A stretch of 64,000 nt of DNA from Saprospiraceae bacterium. Its GTDB lineage: Bacteria > Bacteroidota > Bacteroidia > Chitinophagales > Saprospiraceae. The notes beneath the pieces were generated by a model, which was given only the letters and a program-made list of their open reading frames with translations, was not told the DNA's origin and did no database searches. The stretch is taken from contig JALHLK010000005.1 of NCBI GenBank assembly GCA_022844565.1, positions 114,875-178,874 on the forward strand, in the 5' to 3' direction. The position numbers and the translations under genes are program-made. Below, piece by piece: positions 9,898 to 18,916 of this stretch; positions within the stretch are counted from its first letter, which is position 1, and every line of letters starts with the position of its first letter.

Positions 9898-11283
9898 ATG
9901 GTAGCAGTTGAAAAAAAATATGAGGATATCCTAGATCAAATCAAAAATGGTATCCAATCTTCTGAAATCTTAGCTCAATATCTTGAGGATGAAGATGAGG
10001 AAATATATAAAACTTTACAAGATACCTTCGAACCATCCATTGAAGAATTGTATAATTCAGTAGCAGATCATCACCCTCTACAACTCGAAAGCTTAGAAAA
10101 AGCTTTACTAGATGATTCTTTTGAAGGGTTGTTTCTTCCAAGAATTCTTGGATATTCTGTGTTAAGAGGAGAGATAGATGAAAATTTTAAATTCAGAAAA
10201 CCACAACAACACTTTAGAGATATTCTTTTAACTATCTGTAATTCAGCAAACTTTGAAAACTTAAAAAAGAGAATTGGACAAACCATCCAAGTTGGCTTTG
10301 CTCTAAGTAGTGATATTTGGATTACCAATTTACAAAGTAGTATTGAAAATAAAAAAGTTATCCAATTCTTAGCATCCTTTAGAAATGATAAGTATAGAGA
10401 CTTAAAAGCGAGAAAGGCGCTCTATGAAAATTATTCAATGCAATTAAATAAGTCAAACTTTAAATCTGTTGAGTTTCCTAATACGATTGCAGAATTAAAA
10501 AGCTCGTTTTATGCTTTAAGAACTTTTATAGTACACAGAGCATCAAGGTCTTTAGACAATAGTAGCTTAATGGATCATTTAACCAGATTTATCAGTAATG
10601 AACAACTTTACCCTTCTAATCAATATTTAGAGCTTTTGACTATCATAGGCCTAAAATATAACTTAGACGATAAAACGGCTAAAACATTTACAAAAGCAAT
10701 TAATAAAATTGCGACCGAAAGAACAGATTTTAAAAATGAATTTTTCCAAATTTATGATAGTCTTCACACAACAAAAGAGTTAAGTATTGAACCTGAGGAT
10801 GAACATAATCTAGGTAAATTATTAGTTGAAGTTAAAGATAAGCAAATTATACGATTCTTTGACACAACCAATGAGTTGCACTCAAAAGGTTTTGTTCATA
10901 TAGATGCTATCGAGAAAGTAAGAGAATACTATGAGCATCACCCAGGGATGTCAATAGAAAATGAAGTATTAAGATCGTCAGTTCTAATATATATCAATAA
11001 GTTTTTGAAAAATATTGAACCTGATAATTATGCTGACTATTTTGAAATTAACAAAGTTATCATAGCTTATTTAAGTATTTTCAATAACGAAAGATTCAAG
11101 CAAGAGGTAAAAAATACCAGTATGATTTTTATCACAAAGTGTATGAATGACTTTAAAGATAAGAGAGCTAGAGATTATCAAGATGTTAGAAAATATGTTT
11201 CTTCGACGTTCAAAGAATTAGGATTTTTGACTGAAAAAGAAATTGTTGAGCTTTTCAAAACAAGAAGAAAAAAGGTGGATTAA
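9898..11283 (+). CDS. Hypothetical protein (461 aa), helix-rich
   Basis: Long open frame with intact start and stop; no motif recognised. Confidence 0.75.
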   Translation: MVAVEKKYEDILDQIKNGIQSSEILAQYLEDEDEEIYKTLQDTFEPSIEELYNSVADHHPLQLESLEKALLDDSFEGLFLPRILGYSVLRGEIDENFKFRKPQQHFRDILLTICNSANFENLKKRIGQTIQVGFALSSDIWITNLQSSIENKKVIQFLASFRNDKYRDLKARKALYENYSMQLNKSNFKSVEFPNTIAELKSSFYALRTFIVHRASRSLDNSSLMDHLTRFISNEQLYPSNQYLELLTIIGLKYNLDDKTAKTFTKAINKIATERTDFKNEFFQIYDSLHTTKELSIEPEDEHNLGKLLVEVKDKQIIRFFDTTNELHSKGFVHIDAIEKVREYYEHHPGMSIENEVLRSSVLIYINKFLKNIEPDNYADYFEINKVIIAYLSIFNNERFKQEVKNTSMIFITKCMNDFKDKRARDYQDVRKYVSSTFKELGFLTEKEIVELFKTRRKKVD

Positions 11284-11310
11284 GTAAATTCACGTTTGTA
11301 ATATCTCGTT

Positions 11311-11352
11311 AAAAAAAAAAAAGAACTGGTGTAAATCAGTTCTTTTTTTTTT
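11311..11352. terminator. Bidirectional intrinsic terminator between convergent genes
   Basis: A-tract + GAACTG-GTGTAAAT-CAGTTC + T-tract between the 9898 (+) and 11380 (-) genes. Confidence 0.85.
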
Positions 11353-11379
11353 CGAATCATTCTTTTAGACTTAATTTAG

Positions 11380-11940
11380 TTAGATAGCCAGTTCAATCAC
11401 TTTTGTCCATTGTAAGAATGTGTTTAAATACGTATTTATCGTTTTTTGTGCTTCAGCTTTAAGTTCGCCATCCTCAATGCTCATGCCTATATTTGAGATT
11501 GGTAATTTGTCAAAAAAGATGGTAAATTTAAGGTAATTTAAAAAGGCAGTTAAATGGTCCATTCCTCGTATATTGCCAGCTCTTCCATCTGATACGCCAA
11601 TCAAGGCAGCTTTTTTATAGCCAAAAGTTTGTTTGTACTTTCTAACTGAAACCGCATCAATAAACGTCTTAAATATACCTGGGAAACTTCCATTATACTC
11701 AGGTGTTATGATTACCCAACTTGTAGAAGGTACCAACAATTCATCTTGAATATCTTTCAATTCTTCAGGCATTGTCTCACCATTATAAAAGTCCTTTCTG
11801 AACATACTCATAGGTAAATCTTGTAGGTCAAAATACCTAACCTCTTCATCTGTATTGTTTTTTATATAACTGTAGACATGGTCAGCTACTATCTTAGTTT
11901 TACTCCCTTTACGGTCTGTACCGCTTATGACTAATATCAT
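11380..11940 (-). CDS. NADPH-dependent FMN reductase family protein
   Basis: 'MILVISGTDRKGSKTKIVADHV' and 'WVIITPEYNGSFPGIFKTFIDAV' match the flavodoxin-like FMN_red family. Confidence 0.9.
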   Translation of the reverse strand: MILVISGTDRKGSKTKIVADHVYSYIKNNTDEEVRYFDLQDLPMSMFRKDFYNGETMPEELKDIQDELLVPSTSWVIITPEYNGSFPGIFKTFIDAVSVRKYKQTFGYKKAALIGVSDGRAGNIRGMDHLTAFLNYLKFTIFFDKLPISNIGMSIEDGELKAEAQKTINTYLNTFLQWTKVIELAI

Positions 11941-12070
11941 CCTTATTTCTTTTTATTGCCATATAAACCAAATAAATGATAACTTAGTTCAATTAAATTT
12001 AGTATTTGAAGAATTATTATAGGTTTTCAACCTAAATTCTTTGCAAAAAGAATATAATTAGATCGTATAT

Positions 12071-12235
12071 CCTACCCCACTGTGCAATCTTTGCTATTCA
12101 CCCTAACCCTCTATGCAATCTATACCTCTTTGCAATTTATGCCCCTATGCCGCATCAATCCAATCCATGCCACCTATGCCTACAAGTCGCTTCTATACAA
12201 TCTTTGCTACTATATTCATCAACCCTACAATTTGA
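12071..12235. repeat. Intergenic pyrimidine-rich degenerate repeat tract
   Basis: Recurring TGCAATCTTTGCTA / TGCAATCTATACC / TGCAATTTATGCCCC / ACAATCTTTGCTA units separated by C-rich text. Confidence 0.5.
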
Positions 12236-12301
12236 GGTTCTAATTAGCAGTTAACCCATAAATTTAAAATTGATAATAGTCCCATTATCGCTTAAATTAT
12301 A

Positions 12302-12309
12302 TACCTTTG
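12302..12309 (+). promoter_or_regulatory. Putative -7 box (TACCTTTG) upstream of the metal-dependent hydrolase/parAB cluster
   Basis: Matches TAnnTTTG, ~52 bp upstream of the start codon. Confidence 0.4.
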
Positions 12310-12361
12310 TGCCTCCGAAATTAAAAATTATAGGAAGTTAAAAAATATTAAAAGCGGTACA

Positions 12362-13042
12362 ATGGAGATAAAATATTTGGGGCAATCTTGTTTTTACATC
12401 ACGACAATGGGTAAAACAATATTGGTTGACCCGATGATAAGCCCTAATCCTTTAGCTTCAGCAATAAATGTTTCTGCTCTAAAAGCTGATGTTATCCTAC
12501 TGACTCATGGGCACTATGATCATGTCGCTGATGCCTTAGAAATTGCTAAAAACAGTAATTCCACCTTGATTGCAATCTATGAAGTTGCAACATGGTACGA
12601 AAATAATGGTATTACTGTCCATTCAATGAATATTGGAGGTAAGTTTTCGTTTGATTTTGGAACTTTAAAAATGGTGAGTGCCATACACTCTGGAACAATG
12701 CCTGACGGGACAGGAGTTGGTGCCGCAGCAGGATTTGTACTCTGGAATGATGAAGCTTGTATTTACATTGCTGGAGATACAGCTCTGACCTTGGATATGC
12801 AACTCATTCCTATCACTTGTCCTAAACTTGACATGGCTATTTTGCCAATCGGAGATAATTATACAATGGGGTTTGAAGACGCAAGTCTTGCATCTGATTT
12901 TATAAAATGTGATACAATAATAGGTTGTCATTTTGACACATTTCCATGGATTAAAATAGACCACCAAAAAGCAATAGATCATTTTAAGCAAAAAAACAAA
13001 ACACTCATTTTACCAAAAATTGGTGAGTCAATAAAATTATAA
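12362..13042 (+). CDS. Metal-dependent hydrolase (UPF0173/metallo-beta-lactamase fold)
   Basis: 'ILLTHGHYDHVADALEIAK' and 'IAGDTALTLDMQLI' motifs. Confidence 0.93.
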   Translation: MEIKYLGQSCFYITTMGKTILVDPMISPNPLASAINVSALKADVILLTHGHYDHVADALEIAKNSNSTLIAIYEVATWYENNGITVHSMNIGGKFSFDFGTLKMVSAIHSGTMPDGTGVGAAAGFVLWNDEACIYIAGDTALTLDMQLIPITCPKLDMAILPIGDNYTMGFEDASLASDFIKCDTIIGCHFDTFPWIKIDHQKAIDHFKQKNKTLILPKIGESIKL

Positions 13043-13050
13043 CATTATCA

Positions 13051-13863
13051 ATGGGAAAAGTAATTGCAATTGCTAATCAAAAAGGTGGCGTTGGTAAAAC
13101 AACAATTGCCATTAACCTAGCAGCTTGTTTAGGTGTTTTAGACAAAAATGTTTTAATCATAGATAGTGATCCTCAAGCTAATGCGACTTCAGGATTAGGC
13201 GTATACAGTGATAGAATTGTAGGTAGTTTATACGATTGTCTTGTTGAAGAAGTTGACCCTAACACCATTATTTTAGCCACAAATTCTCCAAATTTAGATA
13301 TTTTACCTTCTTCTATTGATCTTGTTGGTGCAGAAGTAGAATTGGTGGATATTGAGGAGCGAGAATTTAGGATGAAAAAATTAATCAATAAAATAAATAA
13401 AAAATATGATTTTATTATTATTGATTGTTTACCATCCTTAGGACTTATTACCATCAATGCATTGACGGCAGCAGACTCGGTCTTAGTACCCGTACAATGT
13501 GAGTTCTTCTCATTGGAAGGCTATGGTAAATTGAAAAATACGGTCAATTTGGTACAGTCTTCTCTTAATCCAAATTTGACAATTGAAGGTATTGTTATGT
13601 CAATGTACGACAAAAGATTGAGAATGGCCAATATGGTTATTGAGGAAATCAAAGACATCGTTTCAGATAAAATATTTGATACCATTATCCATAGAAATAG
13701 TAAAATAGGAGAAGCACCAAGTTTAGGCCAACCCATGATTATCTATGATGCTGCTAATAAGGGTTCAGCTAATTTTCTTAATCTTGCAATGGAGGTTCTT
13801 AAACAAAACAGTGATGAAAACGCAGCTACATACACACCTCAAACTAATTTAAATGATGAATAA
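13051..13863 (+). CDS. parA: Chromosome-partitioning ATPase ParA/Soj
   Basis: Deviant Walker A 'ANQKGGVGKTTIAINLAACLG', 'DSDPQANATSGLG'. Confidence 0.97.
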   Translation: MGKVIAIANQKGGVGKTTIAINLAACLGVLDKNVLIIDSDPQANATSGLGVYSDRIVGSLYDCLVEEVDPNTIILATNSPNLDILPSSIDLVGAEVELVDIEEREFRMKKLINKINKKYDFIIIDCLPSLGLITINALTAADSVLVPVQCEFFSLEGYGKLKNTVNLVQSSLNPNLTIEGIVMSMYDKRLRMANMVIEEIKDIVSDKIFDTIIHRNSKIGEAPSLGQPMIIYDAANKGSANFLNLAMEVLKQNSDENAATYTPQTNLNDE

Positions 13864-14764
13864 AAAAAAGGAACTTGGGAAAGGATTAAGGGCACTTCTA
13901 ACCAATATCGAAAATACCAAAAGCCCAGAAGTTAAAAAAGAAATCGTAAAAGAGCTCAATACCAATGTAGCTATGATAGCTTTAGAAGACATTGAGGTCA
14001 ATCCTTTTCAACCACGCACAGAATTTGATGCAGAAGAACTAATGGAGTTAGCTCGAAGTATTAAAATACATGGTTTAATTCAACCAGTGACCCTTAGATC
14101 ATTAGATGGAACAAAGTACCAGCTCATCAGTGGTGAACGAAGGTTTAGAGCTAGCAAGATGTCTGGATTAAGAGAGATCCCTTCGTACATCCGTACTGCC
14201 AACGATCAAGAAATGCTTGAAATGGCATTGATTGAAAATATACAACGATCTGACCTTAATGCTATAGAAATTGCCATCTCTTACCAAAGATTGATAGACG
14301 AATGTACTTTGACACATGAAACATTATCAGAAAGAGTTGGTAAAAATCGATCTACTGTAACCAATTACATTAGACTTCTAAAATTACCTCCTGAGATACA
14401 AAACTCCATCAAGAGCAATACTATTTCTATGGGTCATGCCCGTGCATTAGCAGGAGTAGATGATTTATTAAAACAAATTCAGGCTTACAAAAAAACAATA
14501 TCCGAAAGCCTAAGTGTAAGACAACTTGAAGCTTATCTTAAAGAAAATAAACCGGAAGGTTCATCGATAGAAAGTGACATTATAAAAGAAAAAAGTATTC
14601 CTGTAAATGCAGAAATCAACAGAATATCTCATGAACTTTCTGATTTATTTGGTGTGAAGATTCAAATTCAACGCAATCCGCAAGGTAAGGGGGCTATCAA
14701 TATTCCTTTTAAATCTGATGAAGAGTTCAATAAGATATATGAGTTGTTCAAAGAGATTGAATAA
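13853..14764 (+). CDS. parB: Chromosome-partitioning protein ParB/Spo0J
   Basis: 'GLGKGLRALL', 'NPFQPRTEFD', 'LISGERRFRAS', 'ENIQRSDLNAIE', HTH 'LSERVGKNRSTVTNYIRLLKLP'. Confidence 0.97.
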   Translation: MMNKKKELGKGLRALLTNIENTKSPEVKKEIVKELNTNVAMIALEDIEVNPFQPRTEFDAEELMELARSIKIHGLIQPVTLRSLDGTKYQLISGERRFRASKMSGLREIPSYIRTANDQEMLEMALIENIQRSDLNAIEIAISYQRLIDECTLTHETLSERVGKNRSTVTNYIRLLKLPPEIQNSIKSNTISMGHARALAGVDDLLKQIQAYKKTISESLSVRQLEAYLKENKPEGSSIESDIIKEKSIPVNAEINRISHELSDLFGVKIQIQRNPQGKGAINIPFKSDEEFNKIYELFKEIE

Positions 14765-14812
14765 CATCACGAGCATCGTAATCGTTATTCAAGCGAAGAA
14801 TTAATTTGTTCT

Positions 14813-15388
14813 ATGAATGTTAGACTAATCTTTTTATTGCTTTTTTCATTTACAAGCTTTCATCTATTTTGTCAAAATGATCAAGAAAATGTATTCATAG
14901 AAAGTGATACTTCTAAAGTAGGTAAAACAAAGGAAAATAAACGGAATACATTTCTGACAATTTTTGAAGGTAATCCAGGTCGTGCTGCATTGTACTCTTT
15001 AGTCATTCCAGGAGCAGGGCAAGCATACAATAAGAAATGGTTTAAAATACCTTTGGCTTTAACTATTGACGGTGCTGCTGGTTATTGGGTATACTATACA
15101 AGAAAGGAATATAACGAAATTGACGAAATCTATCGTAATTTATTAGCTGGAAAACCTAATCCTATTTACAGTTCCGCAAATGATGCTCAAAAAGTTAGGA
15201 GCTTTTGGCTACAAAAAAAGGAATATGCATGGGTTTACATGAGTATCGCTCATTTGGTGACGGTGTTAGATGCCTATGTGGATCGACATCTGATCGAATT
15301 TGACATCAGTGAAGACCTAACGCATCATAACTATCAACAGTCAGGAGCTTATCCCATTATTGGAATTACAATACCGATTGGGCAATAG
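14813..15388 (+). CDS. DUF5683-like membrane protein
   Basis: Signal peptide; 'GNPGRAALYSLVIPGAGQAYNKKWFKIPL' typical of DUF5683 proteins encoded next to parB in Bacteroidota. Confidence 0.8.
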   Translation: MNVRLIFLLLFSFTSFHLFCQNDQENVFIESDTSKVGKTKENKRNTFLTIFEGNPGRAALYSLVIPGAGQAYNKKWFKIPLALTIDGAAGYWVYYTRKEYNEIDEIYRNLLAGKPNPIYSSANDAQKVRSFWLQKKEYAWVYMSIAHLVTVLDAYVDRHLIEFDISEDLTHHNYQQSGAYPIIGITIPIGQ

Positions 15389-15492
15389 GGTATGTTTATT
15401 TATGCTAAACCTATTTCATAATTATCGACTTTAAACTAAATTTTTAGTCAAAAATTAATTCTACTTTGTTAAATTCAATAACTTTTTAGTTA

Positions 15493-15512
15493 CCGCGACC
15501 TTCAGGTCGTGG
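15493..15512. repeat. Short REP-like hairpin
   Basis: CCGCGACCT-TC-AGGTCGTGG, 9-bp stem with one G:T. Confidence 0.45.
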
Positions 15513-15692
15513 AAAACAAAAAAACCACAATTCTTTTGGCGACATCTTTGCGTCAAAAATGGTGACAAAAACTAATAATGACATTGCCATTTTTAACTTT
15601 AATTGAATTTATGAGCATTCTGACCTCTATTTTACATATTTTTGGTATTACAAATGTATTTTTAAAACAAAAAAAAAGATTATTTAGATATC

Positions 15693-16151
15693 ATGAAAAA
15701 ACTACAATTCAAAGTAAGCATCAACGCACCTTCGGAAAAGGTTTATGACCTAATGCTTGGCATAAATAGTAAATCAACATATGAACATTGGACTGCTGAA
15801 TTTAACCCTACTTCCACTTACGAAGGAAATTGGGAGAAAGGAAATAAAGTTTTATTTATTGGAGTTGATGAACATGGAGAAAAAGGCGGTATGGTTTCTA
15901 AAATAGCAGAAATTATTCCTAATCAATTTGTTTCTATTCAACATTATGGTCTTCTTACAAGTGGTAAGGAAATTACAGAGGGTCCTGATGTGGAAAAATG
16001 GGCGAATGGATTTGAAAACTATACTTTCGATGAACATAATGGTAGTACCATGGTAATTGTTGACTTAGACACTACGGAAGAATTTACAGATTATATGAAT
16101 GAACATTACCCAAGAGCGCTCGATAAGTTGAAGGAACTTTGTGAAAGTTAA
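15693..16151 (+). CDS. SRPBCC/AHSA1-type domain protein
   Basis: 'MKKLQFKVSINAPSEKVYDLMLG...STYEGNWEKGNKVLFIG' START-like fold pattern. Confidence 0.8.
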   Translation: MKKLQFKVSINAPSEKVYDLMLGINSKSTYEHWTAEFNPTSTYEGNWEKGNKVLFIGVDEHGEKGGMVSKIAEIIPNQFVSIQHYGLLTSGKEITEGPDVEKWANGFENYTFDEHNGSTMVIVDLDTTEEFTDYMNEHYPRALDKLKELCES

Positions 16152-16314
16152 CAAATTATGGATGTAGGGCCTGTGAATATAAAAACCATTTGAATACTTA
16201 TTAATGAATGATTTCTGATTCACATATTTAACGTTATCAAATATCCGATTTGATTCAAAATCTAATTAAATTTATTAAGTACAAGTTTAAATTTGGTTTT
16301 TCATAAATTGATTT

Positions 16315-16322
16315 TAGCTTTG
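16315..16322 (+). promoter_or_regulatory. Putative -7 box (TAGCTTTG) of topA, with upstream TTTGG
   Basis: TAnnTTTG with TTTGG about 19 nt upstream; 30 bp before topA. Confidence 0.5.
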
Positions 16323-16351
16323 CAGAATTTTATAAACAATAATTTTTCTGG

Positions 16352-18883
16352 ATGAGTAAAAAACTTCTCATTGTAGAGTCCCCTGCAAAAGCAAAAACAA
16401 TTCAAAAATATTTGGGAAATGACTTCGAAGTAAAATCGAGTTATGGACATATTAGAGACCTCGATAAAGGAAATAAGGCTGTAGATATTGAAAATGGATT
16501 TGAACCCAAATATATTGTTCCTATCGAAAAGCGAAAACTGGTTAAAGAACTTAAGGATGCCTCACTCAAAGCTTCGGAAGTTTGGCTAGCAACGGATGAA
16601 GATAGAGAAGGAGAAGCGATTTCTTGGCATTTATGCGAAGTTTTGGATATATCGCCTATCTTAACTAAAAGAATAACCTTTAGTGAAATCACAAAACCTG
16701 CAATCCAAAAAGCAGTACAAAATCCAAGAACGCTCGACATTGATTTAGTCAATGCACAGCAGGCAAGAAGGATATTGGACAGATTGGTCGGATTTGAACT
16801 TTCGGAAGTACTTTGGAGAAAGGTAAAAGGAAAGTTGTCTGCTGGAAGAGTGCAGTCTGTAGCGGTAAAACTAATCGTAGAAAGAGAAAGAGAGATCAAT
16901 GAATTTACTACCGAAGCTTACTTTAAGGTTTCGGCAATATTCAATGTAAAGAATGACAAAGGTGACGCTGTATTACTCAAGTCAGAACTTAAAAACAGAA
17001 TAGATACGATCCAAGATGCCAAAACATTCGTGGAAAAAGCGAATGGTGCTACTTTCAAAATTGAAAAAATTGAAAAAAAGCCTTTAACCCGTAAACCGGC
17101 TGCACCTTTTACTACCTCTACTCTTCAACAAGAGGCCAGTAGAAAATTGTATTTCGGTGTAAATAGGACAATGTCTACTGCTCAACGACTTTACGAAGCT
17201 GGACATATTACGTATATGAGAACGGACTCAACAAATATAAGTGAGACAGCATTAGCAGGTATTGCAGATCAAATAAATGCCGAATTTGGAGAAAAATACC
17301 TCAAAATAAGGAAATATAAGAACAAGGTAAGCAATGCTCAAGAAGCGCACGAAGCGATCAGACCTACCTATATTGAAAATAAAACAATAGAAGGTGGTAG
17401 TGACGAACAAAAGCTTTATGATCTCATCAGAAAGAGGACTATTGCTTCTCAAATGGAAGATGCACTTTTGGAAAAAACCAATGTCGACATTTCAATTAGT
17501 ACTATAAGAGAAGCGATCTTATTAGCTGAAGGAGAGGTTCTTAAATTTGATGGTTTTCTTGCTGTGTACATGGAAAGTACTGACGAAGATGAGGAAGGAG
17601 AAGGAAAAGGAATTTTGCCACCGCTTTCTATCGGTCAAATTTTAGATCTTAATAATTTATCAGCAACAGAAAGGTATACAAGGCCACCTTCGAGATATAC
17701 AGAGGCAAGTCTAGTCCAGAAATTGGAAGAATTAGGGATCGGTAGACCATCGACTTATGCCCCTACCATCAGTAAAATCATGGAGGAAGAACGTGGGTAT
17801 GTCACCAAAGAAAGTCGCGAAGGAGAAGAAAGAAAATTCCAAAAAATAGAGCTTAAAAAAGGTGTCATAACCGAAAAAACAGAAACAGAAATAACAGGTA
17901 GTACATCCAATAGACTTTATGCTTCTGATATCGGTATGATCGTTACAGATTTTCTAGATCAGAATTTTAATGAAGTAATGAATTATTCTTTTACTGCTGA
18001 GGTAGAAGATAAATTAGATCAAATCTCCAATGGAAATTTTGAATGGAAGACGATGCTTAAAGACTTCTATTCACCTTTTCACGCACTTGTAGAAGACACA
18101 AAAGAGAATGCAGAAAGGGCAAAAGGTAAGCGTGTATTAGGTAAAGACCCCGTCTCGGGTCATTCGGTTTTGGTACAAATAACTAGATACGGACCTGTCG
18201 TCCAGATTGGTGATCAAGAAGAATTGAAAGAAGGAGAAAAGCCAAGATTTGCAAACCTAAAAAAAGAGCAATCTATGGAATCTATCACTTTTGCTGAGGC
18301 CATGGATTTATTTCAATTGCCAAAATCTTTTGGTGTGTATAAAGGTGAAGAACTCATCATAAGCAACGGTAGATTTGGCCCTTATATTAAGTTGGGGGAT
18401 GTTTATGCCAATTTAGGCAGAGGGACCGATCCTCTATCCGTTAGTAAGGATCAAGCGATAGAAATCATCGATGTAAAACTTAAAGAAAGTGAACCCGTAG
18501 CACGGTACAAAGGTGTACCAATCACAAAGGGTAAGGGTAGATTTGGTCCATTTGTTAAATGGGGAGACCTTTATGTTAATATACCTAAAAAGTACGACAT
18601 AGATAAACTATCTGAGAAAGATGCCATCGATCTTGTAGAAGAAAAAATCAATAAAGAAGCCAATAGGTATATCCAACACTGGCCCGAAGAACAAATATCT
18701 ATTGAAAATGGAAGATGGGGGCCATACGTAAAATACAAGAAAAGTAATGTGAAGATACCTAAGAGTGACGATGGTAAATTGACAGCAGACAATCTTAAAA
18801 TAGTAACGCTTGAAACAGTAAAATCTTGGATTGAAAATGAGTTACCTGGGACATTCACAAGTAAAAAACCTACAAAAAAGTAA
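16352..18883 (+). CDS. topA: DNA topoisomerase I
   Basis: Toprim 'KKLLIVESPAKAKTIQKYLG', 'ATDEDREGEAISWHL', active-site 'ITYMRTDSTNIS', C-terminal repeats. Confidence 0.98.
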   Translation: MSKKLLIVESPAKAKTIQKYLGNDFEVKSSYGHIRDLDKGNKAVDIENGFEPKYIVPIEKRKLVKELKDASLKASEVWLATDEDREGEAISWHLCEVLDISPILTKRITFSEITKPAIQKAVQNPRTLDIDLVNAQQARRILDRLVGFELSEVLWRKVKGKLSAGRVQSVAVKLIVEREREINEFTTEAYFKVSAIFNVKNDKGDAVLLKSELKNRIDTIQDAKTFVEKANGATFKIEKIEKKPLTRKPAAPFTTSTLQQEASRKLYFGVNRTMSTAQRLYEAGHITYMRTDSTNISETALAGIADQINAEFGEKYLKIRKYKNKVSNAQEAHEAIRPTYIENKTIEGGSDEQKLYDLIRKRTIASQMEDALLEKTNVDISISTIREAILLAEGEVLKFDGFLAVYMESTDEDEEGEGKGILPPLSIGQILDLNNLSATERYTRPPSRYTEASLVQKLEELGIGRPSTYAPTISKIMEEERGYVTKESREGEERKFQKIELKKGVITEKTETEITGSTSNRLYASDIGMIVTDFLDQNFNEVMNYSFTAEVEDKLDQISNGNFEWKTMLKDFYSPFHALVEDTKENAERAKGKRVLGKDPVSGHSVLVQITRYGPVVQIGDQEELKEGEKPRFANLKKEQSMESITFAEAMDLFQLPKSFGVYKGEELIISNGRFGPYIKLGDVYANLGRGTDPLSVSKDQAIEIIDVKLKESEPVARYKGVPITKGKGRFGPFVKWGDLYVNIPKKYDIDKLSEKDAIDLVEEKINKEANRYIQHWPEEQISIENGRWGPYVKYKKSNVKIPKSDDGKLTADNLKIVTLETVKSWIENELPGTFTSKKPTKK

Positions 18884-18916
18884 CATCGACACACATCGGC
18901 TCGTTAGTTTTTTGAC

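Noticed and set aside
13051-14764. Plasmid or prophage origin suggested by parAB
   Set aside because: ParAB sits among housekeeping genes (DUF5683 protein, topA) in a standard Bacteroidota chromosomal context; no other replicon markers.
15493-15512. CCGCGACCTTCAGGTCGTGG hairpin as a riboswitch or terminator
   Set aside because: Very tight loop, no T-tract, no conserved aptamer text; more like a short REP-type palindrome.
16441-16899. Long antisense ORF within topA (and similar shadow ORFs throughout)
   Set aside because: These overlap strongly supported genes on the other strand and have no family-like sequence.
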